This document shows positions 50,306-57,927 of a DNA stretch of 64,000 bases, piece by piece. The stretch lies in assembly GCA_963775295.1 (NCBI GenBank), contig CAVZIK010000006.1:2046001-2110000 (forward strand). Reading direction: 5' to 3'. A model generated the notes under the pieces. That model was not told the DNA's origin and ran no database searches. It saw nothing but the letters and a program-made list of their open reading frames with translations. How positions within the stretch are numbered: position 1 is the stretch's first letter; the number at the start of each line of letters is the position of its first letter. A program made the translations under genes and the position numbers. The DNA comes from JAMDEO01 sp963775295. Its GTDB lineage: Bacteria; Actinomycetota; Thermoleophilia; RBG-16-64-13.

Positions 50306-51717
50306 CCATGCGGCTCTACGACTCCCTATCCCAGGAAAAGAAGGACTTCGTTCCCCGCGACGGCAATCACGTGACTATGTACTTCTGCGGCCCCACTGTC
50401 TACAACTACGTACATGTCGGAAACGCCCGTCCCTACGTGGTTTCGATGGTGGCAAAGCGATATTTCGAGTCTCTCGGTTGGACGGTGACCCTGGTCGAGA
50501 ACATCACCGACATCGATGACCGCATCATCCAGAAGGGGCTTAAGGAAGGCCGTACCGCCAAAGAGGTTGCCGAAGAGTTTGCCCAAGCCTATCGGGACGA
50601 CACGAACAAACTTGGGTTAGGGCGACCGGATGTGGAGCCGCTGGCCACCGAGCACATCCAGGAGATCATCGATCTCATCGCTGGACTGATGAAGAACGGG
50701 TACGCGTATCAGTCCGGTCTCGATGTCTACTTCGACGTCGACAGCTATCCCGAGTATGGGAAACTCTCCAAGCAGCAGGTGGCCGAGATGAGGCACGGCG
50801 CCCGCATTGACGTCGGCGAGGACAAAGCCGATCCGCTTGATTTCGCTCTTTGGAAGGGGGCCAAAGCCGGCGAGCCCGCTTGGGAAAGCCCGTGGGGGCC
50901 GGGACGGCCGGGCTGGCATATCGAGTGCTCGGCCATGAGCTTGAAGTACCTGGGCAGCGGGTTCGATATCCACGGGGGCGGACGCGATTTGATCTTTCCG
51001 CACCACGAGAACGAGATCGCCCAGGCCGAAGGGGCTCTGAGCCTGCCGTACGCCCGCTTCTGGATGCACAACGGCATGTTGAACCTCAAGAGCGAGAAGA
51101 TGTCGAAAAGCATCGGGAACATCCTCACGTTGAGGCATGTCCTGGAGGTCCACCGGCCCCAGGCGCTTATCATCGCCTTCCTGGGCAGCCATTACCGCAG
51201 CCCGTTGGAGTTCAGCTCGGAGCTTCTCGATGAGACCGAGCAGCAGGTGGACCGTTTGCGCAACGTCTTCCGGGCGCTGACCGGTCTGGCCGCCGGCCCT
51301 GATGTCGCGTCGGGCTGCGGGGCCGCCGACACCAAGTTGCTCACCGAGATAAGCCAACGCCGCGCGGCTTTCGACGAGGCCATGGCCGACGATCTCAACA
51401 CCGCCGCCGCCTTGGCGGAGGTGTTCACCGTCACGCGGGAGATCAATATCGCCATCGCCGAGGGCGTGCTTTCGGCGGGTGGAGCGGCAAAGGTGAGCGC
51501 TCGTCTGACCGCCATGACCCAAGTGCTGGGCCTGGATTCACTTGCAGCCGAGGAGGAATCCATCCCTGCCGACGTCATCGCTATGGCCGAGGAACGCCTG
51601 GAGGCCCGGGCAGCCAAAGACTTCGCCCGTGCCGACGCCCTTCGCGCCGCCGTTAACGAGCGGGGATACGAGGTCCGGGATGCCCCGGACGGATTCAAGA
51701 TCATCGCCCTCAGATAG
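50302..51717 (+). CDS. cysS: Cysteinyl-tRNA synthetase
   Basis: A 471-residue class I enzyme. Zinc ligands include the Cys in MYFCGPTVYNYVHVGNARPYV, the Cys in GWHIECSAMS, and the HHENE block. The HIGH equivalent is HVGN; KMSKS is intact as SEKMSKSIGN. The start is GTG 50302 overlapping the gltX stop; ATG 50308 is an alternative six bases later. The 3' end overlaps the predicted start of rlmB by 38 bases. In B. subtilis cysE and mrnC also lie around here; neither is present. Confidence 0.96.
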   Translation: MTMRLYDSLSQEKKDFVPRDGNHVTMYFCGPTVYNYVHVGNARPYVVSMVAKRYFESLGWTVTLVENITDIDDRIIQKGLKEGRTAKEVAEEFAQAYRDDTNKLGLGRPDVEPLATEHIQEIIDLIAGLMKNGYAYQSGLDVYFDVDSYPEYGKLSKQQVAEMRHGARIDVGEDKADPLDFALWKGAKAGEPAWESPWGPGRPGWHIECSAMSLKYLGSGFDIHGGGRDLIFPHHENEIAQAEGALSLPYARFWMHNGMLNLKSEKMSKSIGNILTLRHVLEVHRPQALIIAFLGSHYRSPLEFSSELLDETEQQVDRLRNVFRALTGLAAGPDVASGCGAADTKLLTEISQRRAAFDEAMADDLNTAAALAEVFTVTREINIAIAEGVLSAGGAAKVSARLTAMTQVLGLDSLAAEEESIPADVIAMAEERLEARAAKDFARADALRAAVNERGYEVRDAPDGFKIIALR

Positions 51718-52552
51718 GCAGTCCGGCCGGGGAGCCTCCGGCCGTCCGCCATCGCGGGGCGTCGAGGCTGACCGCCCAGAGGATGAGCGGGCGGAAATCG
51801 GCGATTTCGTCTATGGACGCAATCCGGTGCGGGAGGCTCTTTGCGGCCGCCGTAAGGTGAAGGGGCTTCTGCTGGTCTCAGGGCCGGTGGGGGACCAACT
51901 GGAGCAGACCGTGGCCGACTGGACCGCTGAGGTGTCGGGGCCGCGGCCGCGCGTGCGCCGGCTCGCGGCGCCCGAATTGACGGCAATGATCGGGACGGGC
52001 GATCACCAGGGCATCGCGGCCGAAGTCGAACCCTATCCTTACATCGATCCCGAGCAGATGCTTGGCAGTCACTCGCTTCTCATCGCCTTGGACCAGGTGC
52101 AGGACCCGCATAATCTGGGCGCCATAATCCGCACTGCTGCGGCGGTAGGTGCGGGAGTCGTAATTTCCCGCCACCGGGCTGCGGAGATCACCGGGGCTGT
52201 GGTTAAGGCGTCGGCGGGTATGACTGAACGGGCCGACGTGGCTCGAGTGCGCAACCTGGCCGACTTTCTCGCCATGGCCAAGGCTGCCGGCTTCTGGACC
52301 TACGGCGCGTCTGGATTCGCGGGCTCCGACTACACAGCCCAGGACTATTCCTACCCCACCTGCTTCGTGATGGGTTCTGAGGGCGAAGGCCTCGGTCGGC
52401 GGGTGGAGTCCACGTGTGACGTGATGGTGGGCATTCCGCTCGAGGGCGGGGTAGAGTCTCTCAATGTGAGCGTCTCCGCAGGCATCCTACTCTACGAGGC
52501 CGTTCGGCAGCGCTCCCAGAAGGATCGACACGTTGTGGAGCCGAGACAGTGA
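51680..52552 (+). CDS. rlmB: 23S rRNA (guanosine-2'-O-)-methyltransferase RlmB-like (SpoU family)
   Basis: A 290-residue RNA methyltransferase. A basic, Ser/Arg/Pro-rich leader (about 1-38) precedes the substrate-binding domain (FVYGRNPVREAL...). The SPOUT catalytic domain has LLIALDQVQDPHNLGAIIRTAAAVGAGVV (motif 1), CFVMGSEGEGLGRRV (motif 2) and IPLEGGVESLNVSVSAGILLYE (motif 3), which form the knotted SAM site. ATG 51680 is the only in-frame start before the conserved region and lies inside the end of cysS, a 38-base overlap. It joins yacP by a GTGA overlap. Confidence 0.92.
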   Translation: MPRTDSRSSPSDRQSGRGASGRPPSRGVEADRPEDERAEIGDFVYGRNPVREALCGRRKVKGLLLVSGPVGDQLEQTVADWTAEVSGPRPRVRRLAAPELTAMIGTGDHQGIAAEVEPYPYIDPEQMLGSHSLLIALDQVQDPHNLGAIIRTAAAVGAGVVISRHRAAEITGAVVKASAGMTERADVARVRNLADFLAMAKAAGFWTYGASGFAGSDYTAQDYSYPTCFVMGSEGEGLGRRVESTCDVMVGIPLEGGVESLNVSVSAGILLYEAVRQRSQKDRHVVEPRQ

Positions 52553-53124
52553 TTGTCTACCTCATCGACGGGTACAACTTGATGCACGAAGTGCTGGGGC
52601 ACCGCGTTCCCGCCAGTGTCCCGGAGGAGCGTGTCGGGACTGACCTGATCCCGCATCTGGAGGACGAACGCCACCGACTAATCGATCGGATCGCCAGCTT
52701 CATGGGTGGGACCTCGGACAGGGCCATCGTCGTTTTCGATTCTCGGAGCCCCGCATTGCAAAAGTCGGAGAGTGCAACAGCCAACGTGGAGGTCTATTTC
52801 GGGTCATTCTTTCTGTCCGCCGACGCCATCATCGAGCGGGAAGTTTATGCCCTTCAAGCGGGCGAAAGTGTGGTGGTCGTGTCCTCGGACTACGGACTTC
52901 AGAAGGTCATATTTCGTCCTAACGTGGTGAGGCGTTCTTCCCGGCAATTCGTCACCGATTTGCAAGAGCACACAAAAAAGATTGCAAATCTCGCGAATTG
53001 CATTACAATGGGAAATCGGGTCGAGGAAAGGATCGCTTCCGGCACGTTGGACAAGCTGAAGGCTCTCCGCGAGGGACTGGAATCGCCGCCTGAGAAGCCA
53101 ACGGAGCCGCACCGATCCAAGTGA
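52549..53124 (+). CDS. NYN-domain ribonuclease-like protein (YacP/Rae1 family)
   Basis: A 191-residue protein with a PIN-like NYN fold. Acidic active-site candidates appear in MIVYLIDGYNLMHE, RAIVVFDSR, SADAIIEREV and VVVVSSDYGLQ. B. subtilis Rae1 (YacP) is a ribosome-associated endoribonuclease that cuts mRNA in the A-site; the same role is an inference from homology and position between rlmB and sigH. The gene starts at GTG 52549 overlapping the rlmB stop. The last 25 residues are Pro/Glu/Lys rich. Confidence 0.88.
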   Translation: MIVYLIDGYNLMHEVLGHRVPASVPEERVGTDLIPHLEDERHRLIDRIASFMGGTSDRAIVVFDSRSPALQKSESATANVEVYFGSFFLSADAIIEREVYALQAGESVVVVSSDYGLQKVIFRPNVVRRSSRQFVTDLQEHTKKIANLANCITMGNRVEERIASGTLDKLKALREGLESPPEKPTEPHRSK

Positions 53125-53172
53125 GGGGTCGTGAGGCTCGGGCCCTCAACACGAGGTTGGAGGGGATGGCAA

Positions 53173-53820
53173 ATGAAGGACGTGGCGTTCGCAGGCAGGG
53201 CTCTCAGCGAGTGGTCGGACGAAGAACTGGTTGCCATGGCCAAGAACGGCGACAAGGAGGCGACTGCGCGCCTTCTCACCCGGTATCACTACTTCGTACG
53301 ACTCAAGTCAAATTCGTACTTCCTGGCGGGCGGGGATGGCGACGACCTCATCCAGGAAGGCTACATCGGCCTGTACAAGGCTATTCGGGACTACGAGTAC
53401 GGTCGCAGCACCAGTTTTCGTAGTTTTGCCGAACTGTGCGTGACCCGGCAGATCATCACCGCCATCAAGACGGCGTCCCGCCAGAAGCACGTCCCGCTCA
53501 ACACGTATGTAAGCTTCAGCCATTCTCCATCGAGCGCCGATTTCGATACCCGGACTCTGGCGGACGTGATCCCGTCGGGTAGGGCGTCCGACCCGGTGCA
53601 ACAGGTCATCAGCTCGGAAGAATGCGTCAGCCTCACCGATTGCCTGATCCGGCTGCTCAGCCCGCTGGAATCGCGAGTGCTCAAGTACTACATGGAGGGC
53701 AACTCGTACGAGGACATCGCCGCCGAGATCGGCCACGACACCAAGACGGTCGATAACGCGCTGCAACGGATCAAGCGCAAGGTGACACTGCATCTGGAGA
53801 GCCGGAGGGTTCTGCTCTAA
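53173..53820 (+). CDS. sigH: RNA polymerase sigma factor SigH (Spo0H-like)
   Basis: A 215-residue sigma-70-family factor. ATG 53173 is chosen for the GGAGGGG ribosome site seven bases before it. Region 2 reads LLTRYHYFVRLKSNSYFLAGGDGDDLIQEGYIGLYKAIRDY, with promoter -10 contacts in FAELCVTRQIITAIKTASRQKH. Region 4 contains LSPLESRVLKYYMEGNSYEDIAAEIGHDTKTVDNALQRIKRKV. In Bacillus SigH drives stationary-phase genes; in this organism the regulon is unknown. In B. subtilis the order continues with rpmG-secE-nusG, whereas here a tRNA and island follow. Confidence 0.93.
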   Translation: MKDVAFAGRALSEWSDEELVAMAKNGDKEATARLLTRYHYFVRLKSNSYFLAGGDGDDLIQEGYIGLYKAIRDYEYGRSTSFRSFAELCVTRQIITAIKTASRQKHVPLNTYVSFSHSPSSADFDTRTLADVIPSGRASDPVQQVISSEECVSLTDCLIRLLSPLESRVLKYYMEGNSYEDIAAEIGHDTKTVDNALQRIKRKVTLHLESRRVLL

Positions 53821-54041
53821 GAGCGGTCGTCACCCGCTGAGGGGCGGGAGTCACGATGGTCTCACCCGACTATGAACGTCGGGTATGTCGCGAGTTGGAC
53901 TTGGCGAGGCGCCTCCGATCGTAGGTTTGCGTCGTGATTAGAGGCTTGATTGCCCACGTCCTTGGCGCCGTCGCGCTACAATCTTGAGGCTTCGCCCCCG
54001 CACCGCGGTCGCGGTCGCTGACAGGGGGGTTCGCTTCTCAG

Positions 54042-54113
54042 GCCGGTGTAGCTCAATGGTAGAGCAGCTGATTTGTAATCAGCAGGTTTGGGGTTCAAGT
54101 CCCCACACCGGCT
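54042..54113 (+). tRNA. tRNA-Thr (anticodon TGT), probable integration site
   Basis: A 72-base tRNA has acceptor arms GCCGGTG/CACCGGC and discriminator T. The anticodon stem GCTGA/TCAGC encloses loop TTTGTAA, anticodon TGT. The T-arm is GGGGTTCAAGTCCCC. CCA is not encoded. An integrase gene begins its 3' end 238 bases downstream, so the tRNA 3' end is the likely attachment core. Confidence 0.97.
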
Positions 54114-54210
54114 TTGATGCGGCTGGGGAATAAGCGCTGCAAAGCGGGCATCTTGACGCGATGCTCAACACTTCGGCCTCAGGCCAATTGCGCGCCCGTT
54201 TGCCGCCCGT

Positions 54211-54237
54211 GCTTACGTGCGCTTACACGCCGCTTAC
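54211..54237. repeat. Three phased GCTTAC repeats next to the integrase
   Basis: GCTTAC occurs at 54211-54216, 54221-54226 and 54232-54237, with 10- and 11-base steps, about one helical turn each. Placed between tRNA-Thr and the integrase, they could be arm-type integrase or excisionase binding sites. The 237-base gap (54114-54350) otherwise holds no supported gene. Confidence 0.4.
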
Positions 54238-54350
54238 GCGCATTTCGCGCCTCTCGGCCTGAGAACGGATGGCGTTTTTGCGCCCGGCGTGGGTGTAACT
54301 GGCCACGGACACGGCACGAGAGAGGCGGCGCGGAAGTCGCGGGCCGGGGG

Positions 54351-55547
54351 CTAAGTCCCCACGGCAGGCCGCCCAGAGCCCTGGCCACTTCGGAGAAGCA
54401 GATCGAGCTGGCCCGCAATCGCTTCCGCTGCTTCTCGACGCGGATCCAAGTCGAGATGTGCGTAGCGCTGAGTGGTTGCCATCTGCGTATGGCCGAGGAG
54501 GCCACCCAATATCGGCAGCCCCAGACCGAGGCCAACCGCGGTGCTGGCGAAAGTGTGGCGGAGATCGTGAATATGCACATCGGGTATGCCCGCGGAGACG
54601 CGCAAGCGTTCCCACGGGCCGCCCAGGCTAGAGAGGTGCTTCGCGGGATTCCTCCCAGGCACCAGCCAAGGGCTCGCTGATTTCCGCGAGGCGCCTTTGA
54701 GCAATTGGACGGCAGGGGCCGCTAGCACGATCTCCCTGCGGCCGGTTTTTGAATCCGGCAGCACAAGAGTACCGTGCTCAATGTTCACGTTCTCCCAGCG
54801 CAGGGTGAGCACTTCACCGTGGCGTGCACCGGTCAGCAGAATCAGTCGAATGGCGAGGATGGCCTCCGGAGATTCAGTGCCGCTGGTCTCAGCCGCGCTC
54901 AAGACGTCCCCAAGCCGAATGAGTTCGCGCGTTGAGAGGTACCGCTGTCGTCCCCTCTCCGGATATTTCCTTAAGTGACGGCAGGGGTTAGTGCCATCTC
55001 TCCGCAGTTCCCACACTTCGGCCAGGTTAAATATCTTGGAGAGAAGTGCAAGGACCCTGTTTGCCTGAACTGGAGTGCTGACAAGAGAGTAGTGAAGGGA
55101 AGCTAAGTCTGCCCGGGTGATACTGGAGACCGGCTCCGAACCCAGTATCGGCAGAATTACCTTTGCAAGAAGACGACCGTCTTCGTGTGCGGACCGGCTT
55201 TTCTTGTACACCTCTGCGTGCTCGCGCAGATATCTGTCGGCAAGCTCCGCGAAAGTAGGCTCCGTCCGAATGGCTGGCTTCTTCTGTGCGGGAACCTCCC
55301 CCAGAAGTACAGCGGCCATTTTCTCCCTTGCAACCCGTCGTGCCCCATCGAGCCCGATGACAGAGTGCCGGCCGAGGGTGATTCGGTGCGACCGCCCTTC
55401 ATTGTCTCTGTACTGGAGCTGGTAGGCTTTGGCGCCGCTCGGCGCGACTCGCAGCCCGAAGCCAGGCAAGGATTCGTCCCAGAGAAAAAGCTCCCTTTCT
55501 GGGTCAGCGAGATCGTCCACGAACCGCTTTGTTAGCTTGACCTTCAC
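54351..55547 (-). CDS. Tyrosine-type site-specific integrase (P4-like, DUF4102)
   Basis: A 398-residue recombinase pointing toward tRNA-Thr, the usual orientation for tRNA-targeted islands. The N-terminal arm-binding DUF4102 region reads LTKRFVDDL...ELFLWDESLPGFGLRVAPSGAKAYQLQYR. A SAM-like core-binding domain follows (about 95-190). The catalytic set is LLTGARHGEVLTLRW (Arg), HDLRHTFAS (His-x-x-Arg), LGHTQ (His) and RYAHLD (Tyr). All residues are present, so it may still be active. Start GTG 55547 lacks a strong ribosome site. It probably inserted the BREX-carrying island to its right. Confidence 0.93.
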   Translation of the reverse strand: MKVKLTKRFVDDLADPERELFLWDESLPGFGLRVAPSGAKAYQLQYRDNEGRSHRITLGRHSVIGLDGARRVAREKMAAVLLGEVPAQKKPAIRTEPTFAELADRYLREHAEVYKKSRSAHEDGRLLAKVILPILGSEPVSSITRADLASLHYSLVSTPVQANRVLALLSKIFNLAEVWELRRDGTNPCRHLRKYPERGRQRYLSTRELIRLGDVLSAAETSGTESPEAILAIRLILLTGARHGEVLTLRWENVNIEHGTLVLPDSKTGRREIVLAAPAVQLLKGASRKSASPWLVPGRNPAKHLSSLGGPWERLRVSAGIPDVHIHDLRHTFASTAVGLGLGLPILGGLLGHTQMATTQRYAHLDLDPRREAAEAIAGQLDLLLRSGQGSGRPAVGT

Positions 55548-56016
55548 TAGGGTTCCGGACCCTCATTTCTTGCTCGGTCGCGAGCGCAGGATGCTGTCTT
55601 GCGACCTTTGCATGCGCTTGCTGTATCGCCTTGCAGCAGCACATGAACGCTCTTTGCGACCGCTATAGCAAGTCGAGAGCAAGGCGTTCCCTCCGCCGGG
55701 CCCCAGTTCGTTTCTTGGTTTCGAAGCGGACCGTTGGCATTTTCCGAGCCACCGGGTGCCCATGACCGCCTTGCGAAGTGGGCCTGGGATGGCGGTGCCG
55801 GTCGGGGACTCGGTCATGCGGCTGCGCGCCTTCCTGTCCGACCAAACTTGTAGTATGGTCGCGGGGGAGTTACAAGTCTGGGTAGCGTGTTGCCCGCCGG
55901 CGAGGGTCGCTGCCCTGGATAGATTTAGAGGACACGGGTTCGCTGGTGAACAGTCGCCGCGAGAGCGGTTGTTGTCGCTGGGGACCCCGTGGCTCCGGTG
56001 AGCTGGGGGTGCTGTA
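55548..56016. other. Intergenic region between integrase and BREX operon
   Basis: About 470 bases between the divergent integrase and brxE. Open frames on both strands have poor composition and no ribosome sites, so no gene is called. It must contain the BREX promoter. A GGGGGTG ribosome-like site lies just before the brxE ATG. I see no clear -35/-10 pair. Confidence 0.5.
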
Positions 56017-56562
56017 ATGAGGGACTCCACCGCGACGCTGCCCGCTACCGCTCAGGCTGCACTGCGCCTCAGAGCTATCGTGGCCGCTCTCGGGGAGACG
56101 GTCGTTCCTCCCTGGTGGAAGACGGATTTCCTGAGCGAAACGGGCTTCAGTTTTCTAGGACGCCTCTATCCGCGCTCAACCTACAACGCGGCAGTACATG
56201 CTGCGGGGAGGGCCGCCTGTGACGCGCACGACAAGGCCACAGGGCGGTCGGGCGTCTTTCATCTCTTTCGTCTGCCCGATGCTCTTGAGGTCGAGCTGTA
56301 CCATCTCGCGTCTTCCGACGATGCGGAGTTCGTAGCCGACTTTCGTGCCTCTTTGAGGCAGCCGGAGTTGCTCCTGGGGCTGCTCTCTAGTCTGTGCGCT
56401 TCCAAAGTATCGTCGGTGGACCCGGTGGGGCCGACAAAGCTCAGCATCGATCCAGACCACATAGATGCTGTTGGTCTGTCGGAGATGGCCTCCATGTACC
56501 GCGTTGCCTTCAGTGCCGGGAGACAGGCCTTTCCCTACTTCTTGTCCAGACAACTCGAATAA
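56017..56562 (+). CDS. brxE: BREX system protein BrxE
   Basis: A 181-residue protein matching the BrxE family. The opening AALRLRAIVAALGE, PPWWKTDFLSETGFSFLGRLYPRSTYNAAVHAAGRAACDAHD and the block GVFHLFRLPDALE are the features I recognise from BrxE. Its biochemical role in BREX is not established. In published BREX classification it occurs at the front of type 6 operons, and here it is the first gene before brxA-brxB-brxC-pglX. The gap to brxA is 14 bases, consistent with one operon. ATG 56017 follows GGGGGTG. Confidence 0.82.
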   Translation: MRDSTATLPATAQAALRLRAIVAALGETVVPPWWKTDFLSETGFSFLGRLYPRSTYNAAVHAAGRAACDAHDKATGRSGVFHLFRLPDALEVELYHLASSDDAEFVADFRASLRQPELLLGLLSSLCASKVSSVDPVGPTKLSIDPDHIDAVGLSEMASMYRVAFSAGRQAFPYFLSRQLE

Positions 56563-56576
56563 CAAAGTGAAGTTTC

Positions 56577-57377
56577 TTGAATAGAGAGCGGAATCAGGAC
56601 CGCAAATACACCACTGCGATAAGCAAGGGCGCCGGGATGATCGATGAGACCCGGCGTTTGCTGGCTGTCTGGAATCCACACGAATCATTGGATGCGTTCG
56701 CAGAACGGGTGCAGTCGCAGGGACTGCTTGGTAATGCCACCGCCTACCGGACGCAGGATGTCGTCCGAAGGGTGTTCGCTCCTCGGTTCCTGAGGCCGAC
56801 CGACCAGCCTGCCCGCCTCCTACAGAAGGTGCTTTCGGTGAACCTCTCTGGACGGGTGTTCACCGAACTGTTCTTCGTGTTCACAGCGCGGCAGGACCCG
56901 TTGGTGTACGACTTCACCGTTCGCGAGCACTGGCCGGCGGTGAGAAGAGGGAGAACAGTGATGGACACGGACCTCGTGCTCTCCTTCCTGGCCGAGGCCC
57001 GGTATGACGGCCGTTTGGACAACGAGTGGTCCGAGAGTGTAACAGTGCGCATAGCGCGCTCCGTTCTGGGTCTGCTTCGCGACGTTGGGCTGATTAGGGA
57101 AACGATTCGCGGCCGGCGTGAATTGGTCGATTATCGAATGTCCGACGAAGCCGTCGCTTTGCTCGCCAGAGAGTTACATGAGTCCGGGGTGACTGACGGT
57201 TCTCTGGCCGAGCATCCGGATTGGGGCCTCTTCGGCATGAAGGGCCCCGACGTACTCCAACGGCTGGACGCGATCGGCGAGCGCAGCGGGCTCATCGTCC
57301 AGCAGGCGGGCTCCGTAGTGCGATACACCTGGAAGGTACAGTCGATAGAGGAGTTGGTTGATGTTCTCCCTCGATAG
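56577..57377 (+). CDS. brxA: BREX system protein BrxA (DUF1819)
   Basis: A 266-residue BrxA family protein. The N-terminus KYTTAISKGAGMIDETRRLLAVWN is typical of DUF1819 and justifies TTG 56577, since the next ATG (56637) would delete the first strand. The fold resembles NusB-like RNA-binding proteins in characterised BrxA, which also binds DNA. Later regions LRPTDQPARLLQKVL and FFVFTARQDPLVYDF are also familiar from the family. BrxA is a conserved BREX component needed for phage defence in several systems. It overlaps brxB by 17 bases. Confidence 0.88.
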   Translation: MNRERNQDRKYTTAISKGAGMIDETRRLLAVWNPHESLDAFAERVQSQGLLGNATAYRTQDVVRRVFAPRFLRPTDQPARLLQKVLSVNLSGRVFTELFFVFTARQDPLVYDFTVREHWPAVRRGRTVMDTDLVLSFLAEARYDGRLDNEWSESVTVRIARSVLGLLRDVGLIRETIRGRRELVDYRMSDEAVALLARELHESGVTDGSLAEHPDWGLFGMKGPDVLQRLDAIGERSGLIVQQAGSVVRYTWKVQSIEELVDVLPR

Positions 57378-57927
57378 GGCTTTTGGTGAGCTGGTTGAGA
57401 AGATTGACAAACCAGGCACGCTGAACCCGGCGAAGAGCGACCCGATCTTCTATTTCGTGTACCCACCGGACCAGGCGCTGGCGGTCAAGAGGGGACTTGC
57501 CCGCCTTTCCGCAAGGCTTCGTGCTGCCGGTCATGAGGCACACCGAGTCTCTCTGTCCCAACTCATGTGGGACGTAATAGACGCCTCGGGAAGGTGGGAT
57601 GCCTGGCTCGAGGTTGAGCCCGGCGCCGATCGGGAGCAGCTCAGCGAGGCGGTGAGGGACGTTCTGCGCCAGGGCAATGCGCTGACAGAACAAGTGGCTG
57701 ACGCTATTGTTTCCGCACCCGGCAATGCAGTGGTCCTGCTGACCGAGGTCGAGCTGATGCATCCGTATTTCCGGACACGCGCGATTGAAAGTCAGCTTCA
57801 TGACAGGGTCAAGAAGCCGACGGTGATCTTCTATCCGGGGCGACGCTCCGGTCAGTATGGGCTGGAGTTTCTCGGCTTCTACACCGTTGACGGAAACTAT
57901 CGGTCGACCCTCCTTGGAGGTCTTTGA
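57361..57927 (+). CDS. brxB: BREX system protein BrxB (DUF1788)
   Basis: A 188-residue BrxB family protein. It begins LDRAFGELVEKIDKPG and contains PIFYFVYPPDQALAVKR, AVVLLTEVELMHPYFRTRAIESQL and KKPTVIFYPGRRSGQYGLEFLGFYTVDGNYRSTLL, the last of which is the most recognisable signature of DUF1788. Its role is unknown, but it is essential in tested BREX loci. It overlaps brxA upstream (17 bases) and brxC downstream by one base (TGATG), so translation is coupled throughout. Confidence 0.9.
   Translation: MFSLDRAFGELVEKIDKPGTLNPAKSDPIFYFVYPPDQALAVKRGLARLSARLRAAGHEAHRVSLSQLMWDVIDASGRWDAWLEVEPGADREQLSEAVRDVLRQGNALTEQVADAIVSAPGNAVVLLTEVELMHPYFRTRAIESQLHDRVKKPTVIFYPGRRSGQYGLEFLGFYTVDGNYRSTLLGGL

Noticed and set aside
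54097..54361. Ten-base match AAGTCCCCAC between the tRNA-Thr T-arm and the integrase end as an attachment repeat
   Set aside because: It is short and part of common tRNA-like sequence; the true second site should lie beyond the island, outside the window.
54114..54680. Plus-strand open frame of 188 codons after tRNA-Thr
   Set aside because: It runs antisense over the integrase 3' end, has no ribosome site and gives no recognisable protein.
55563..56030. Minus-strand open frame of 155 codons between integrase and brxE
   Set aside because: Amino-acid composition looks random, there is no ribosome site, and it overlaps the brxE start.
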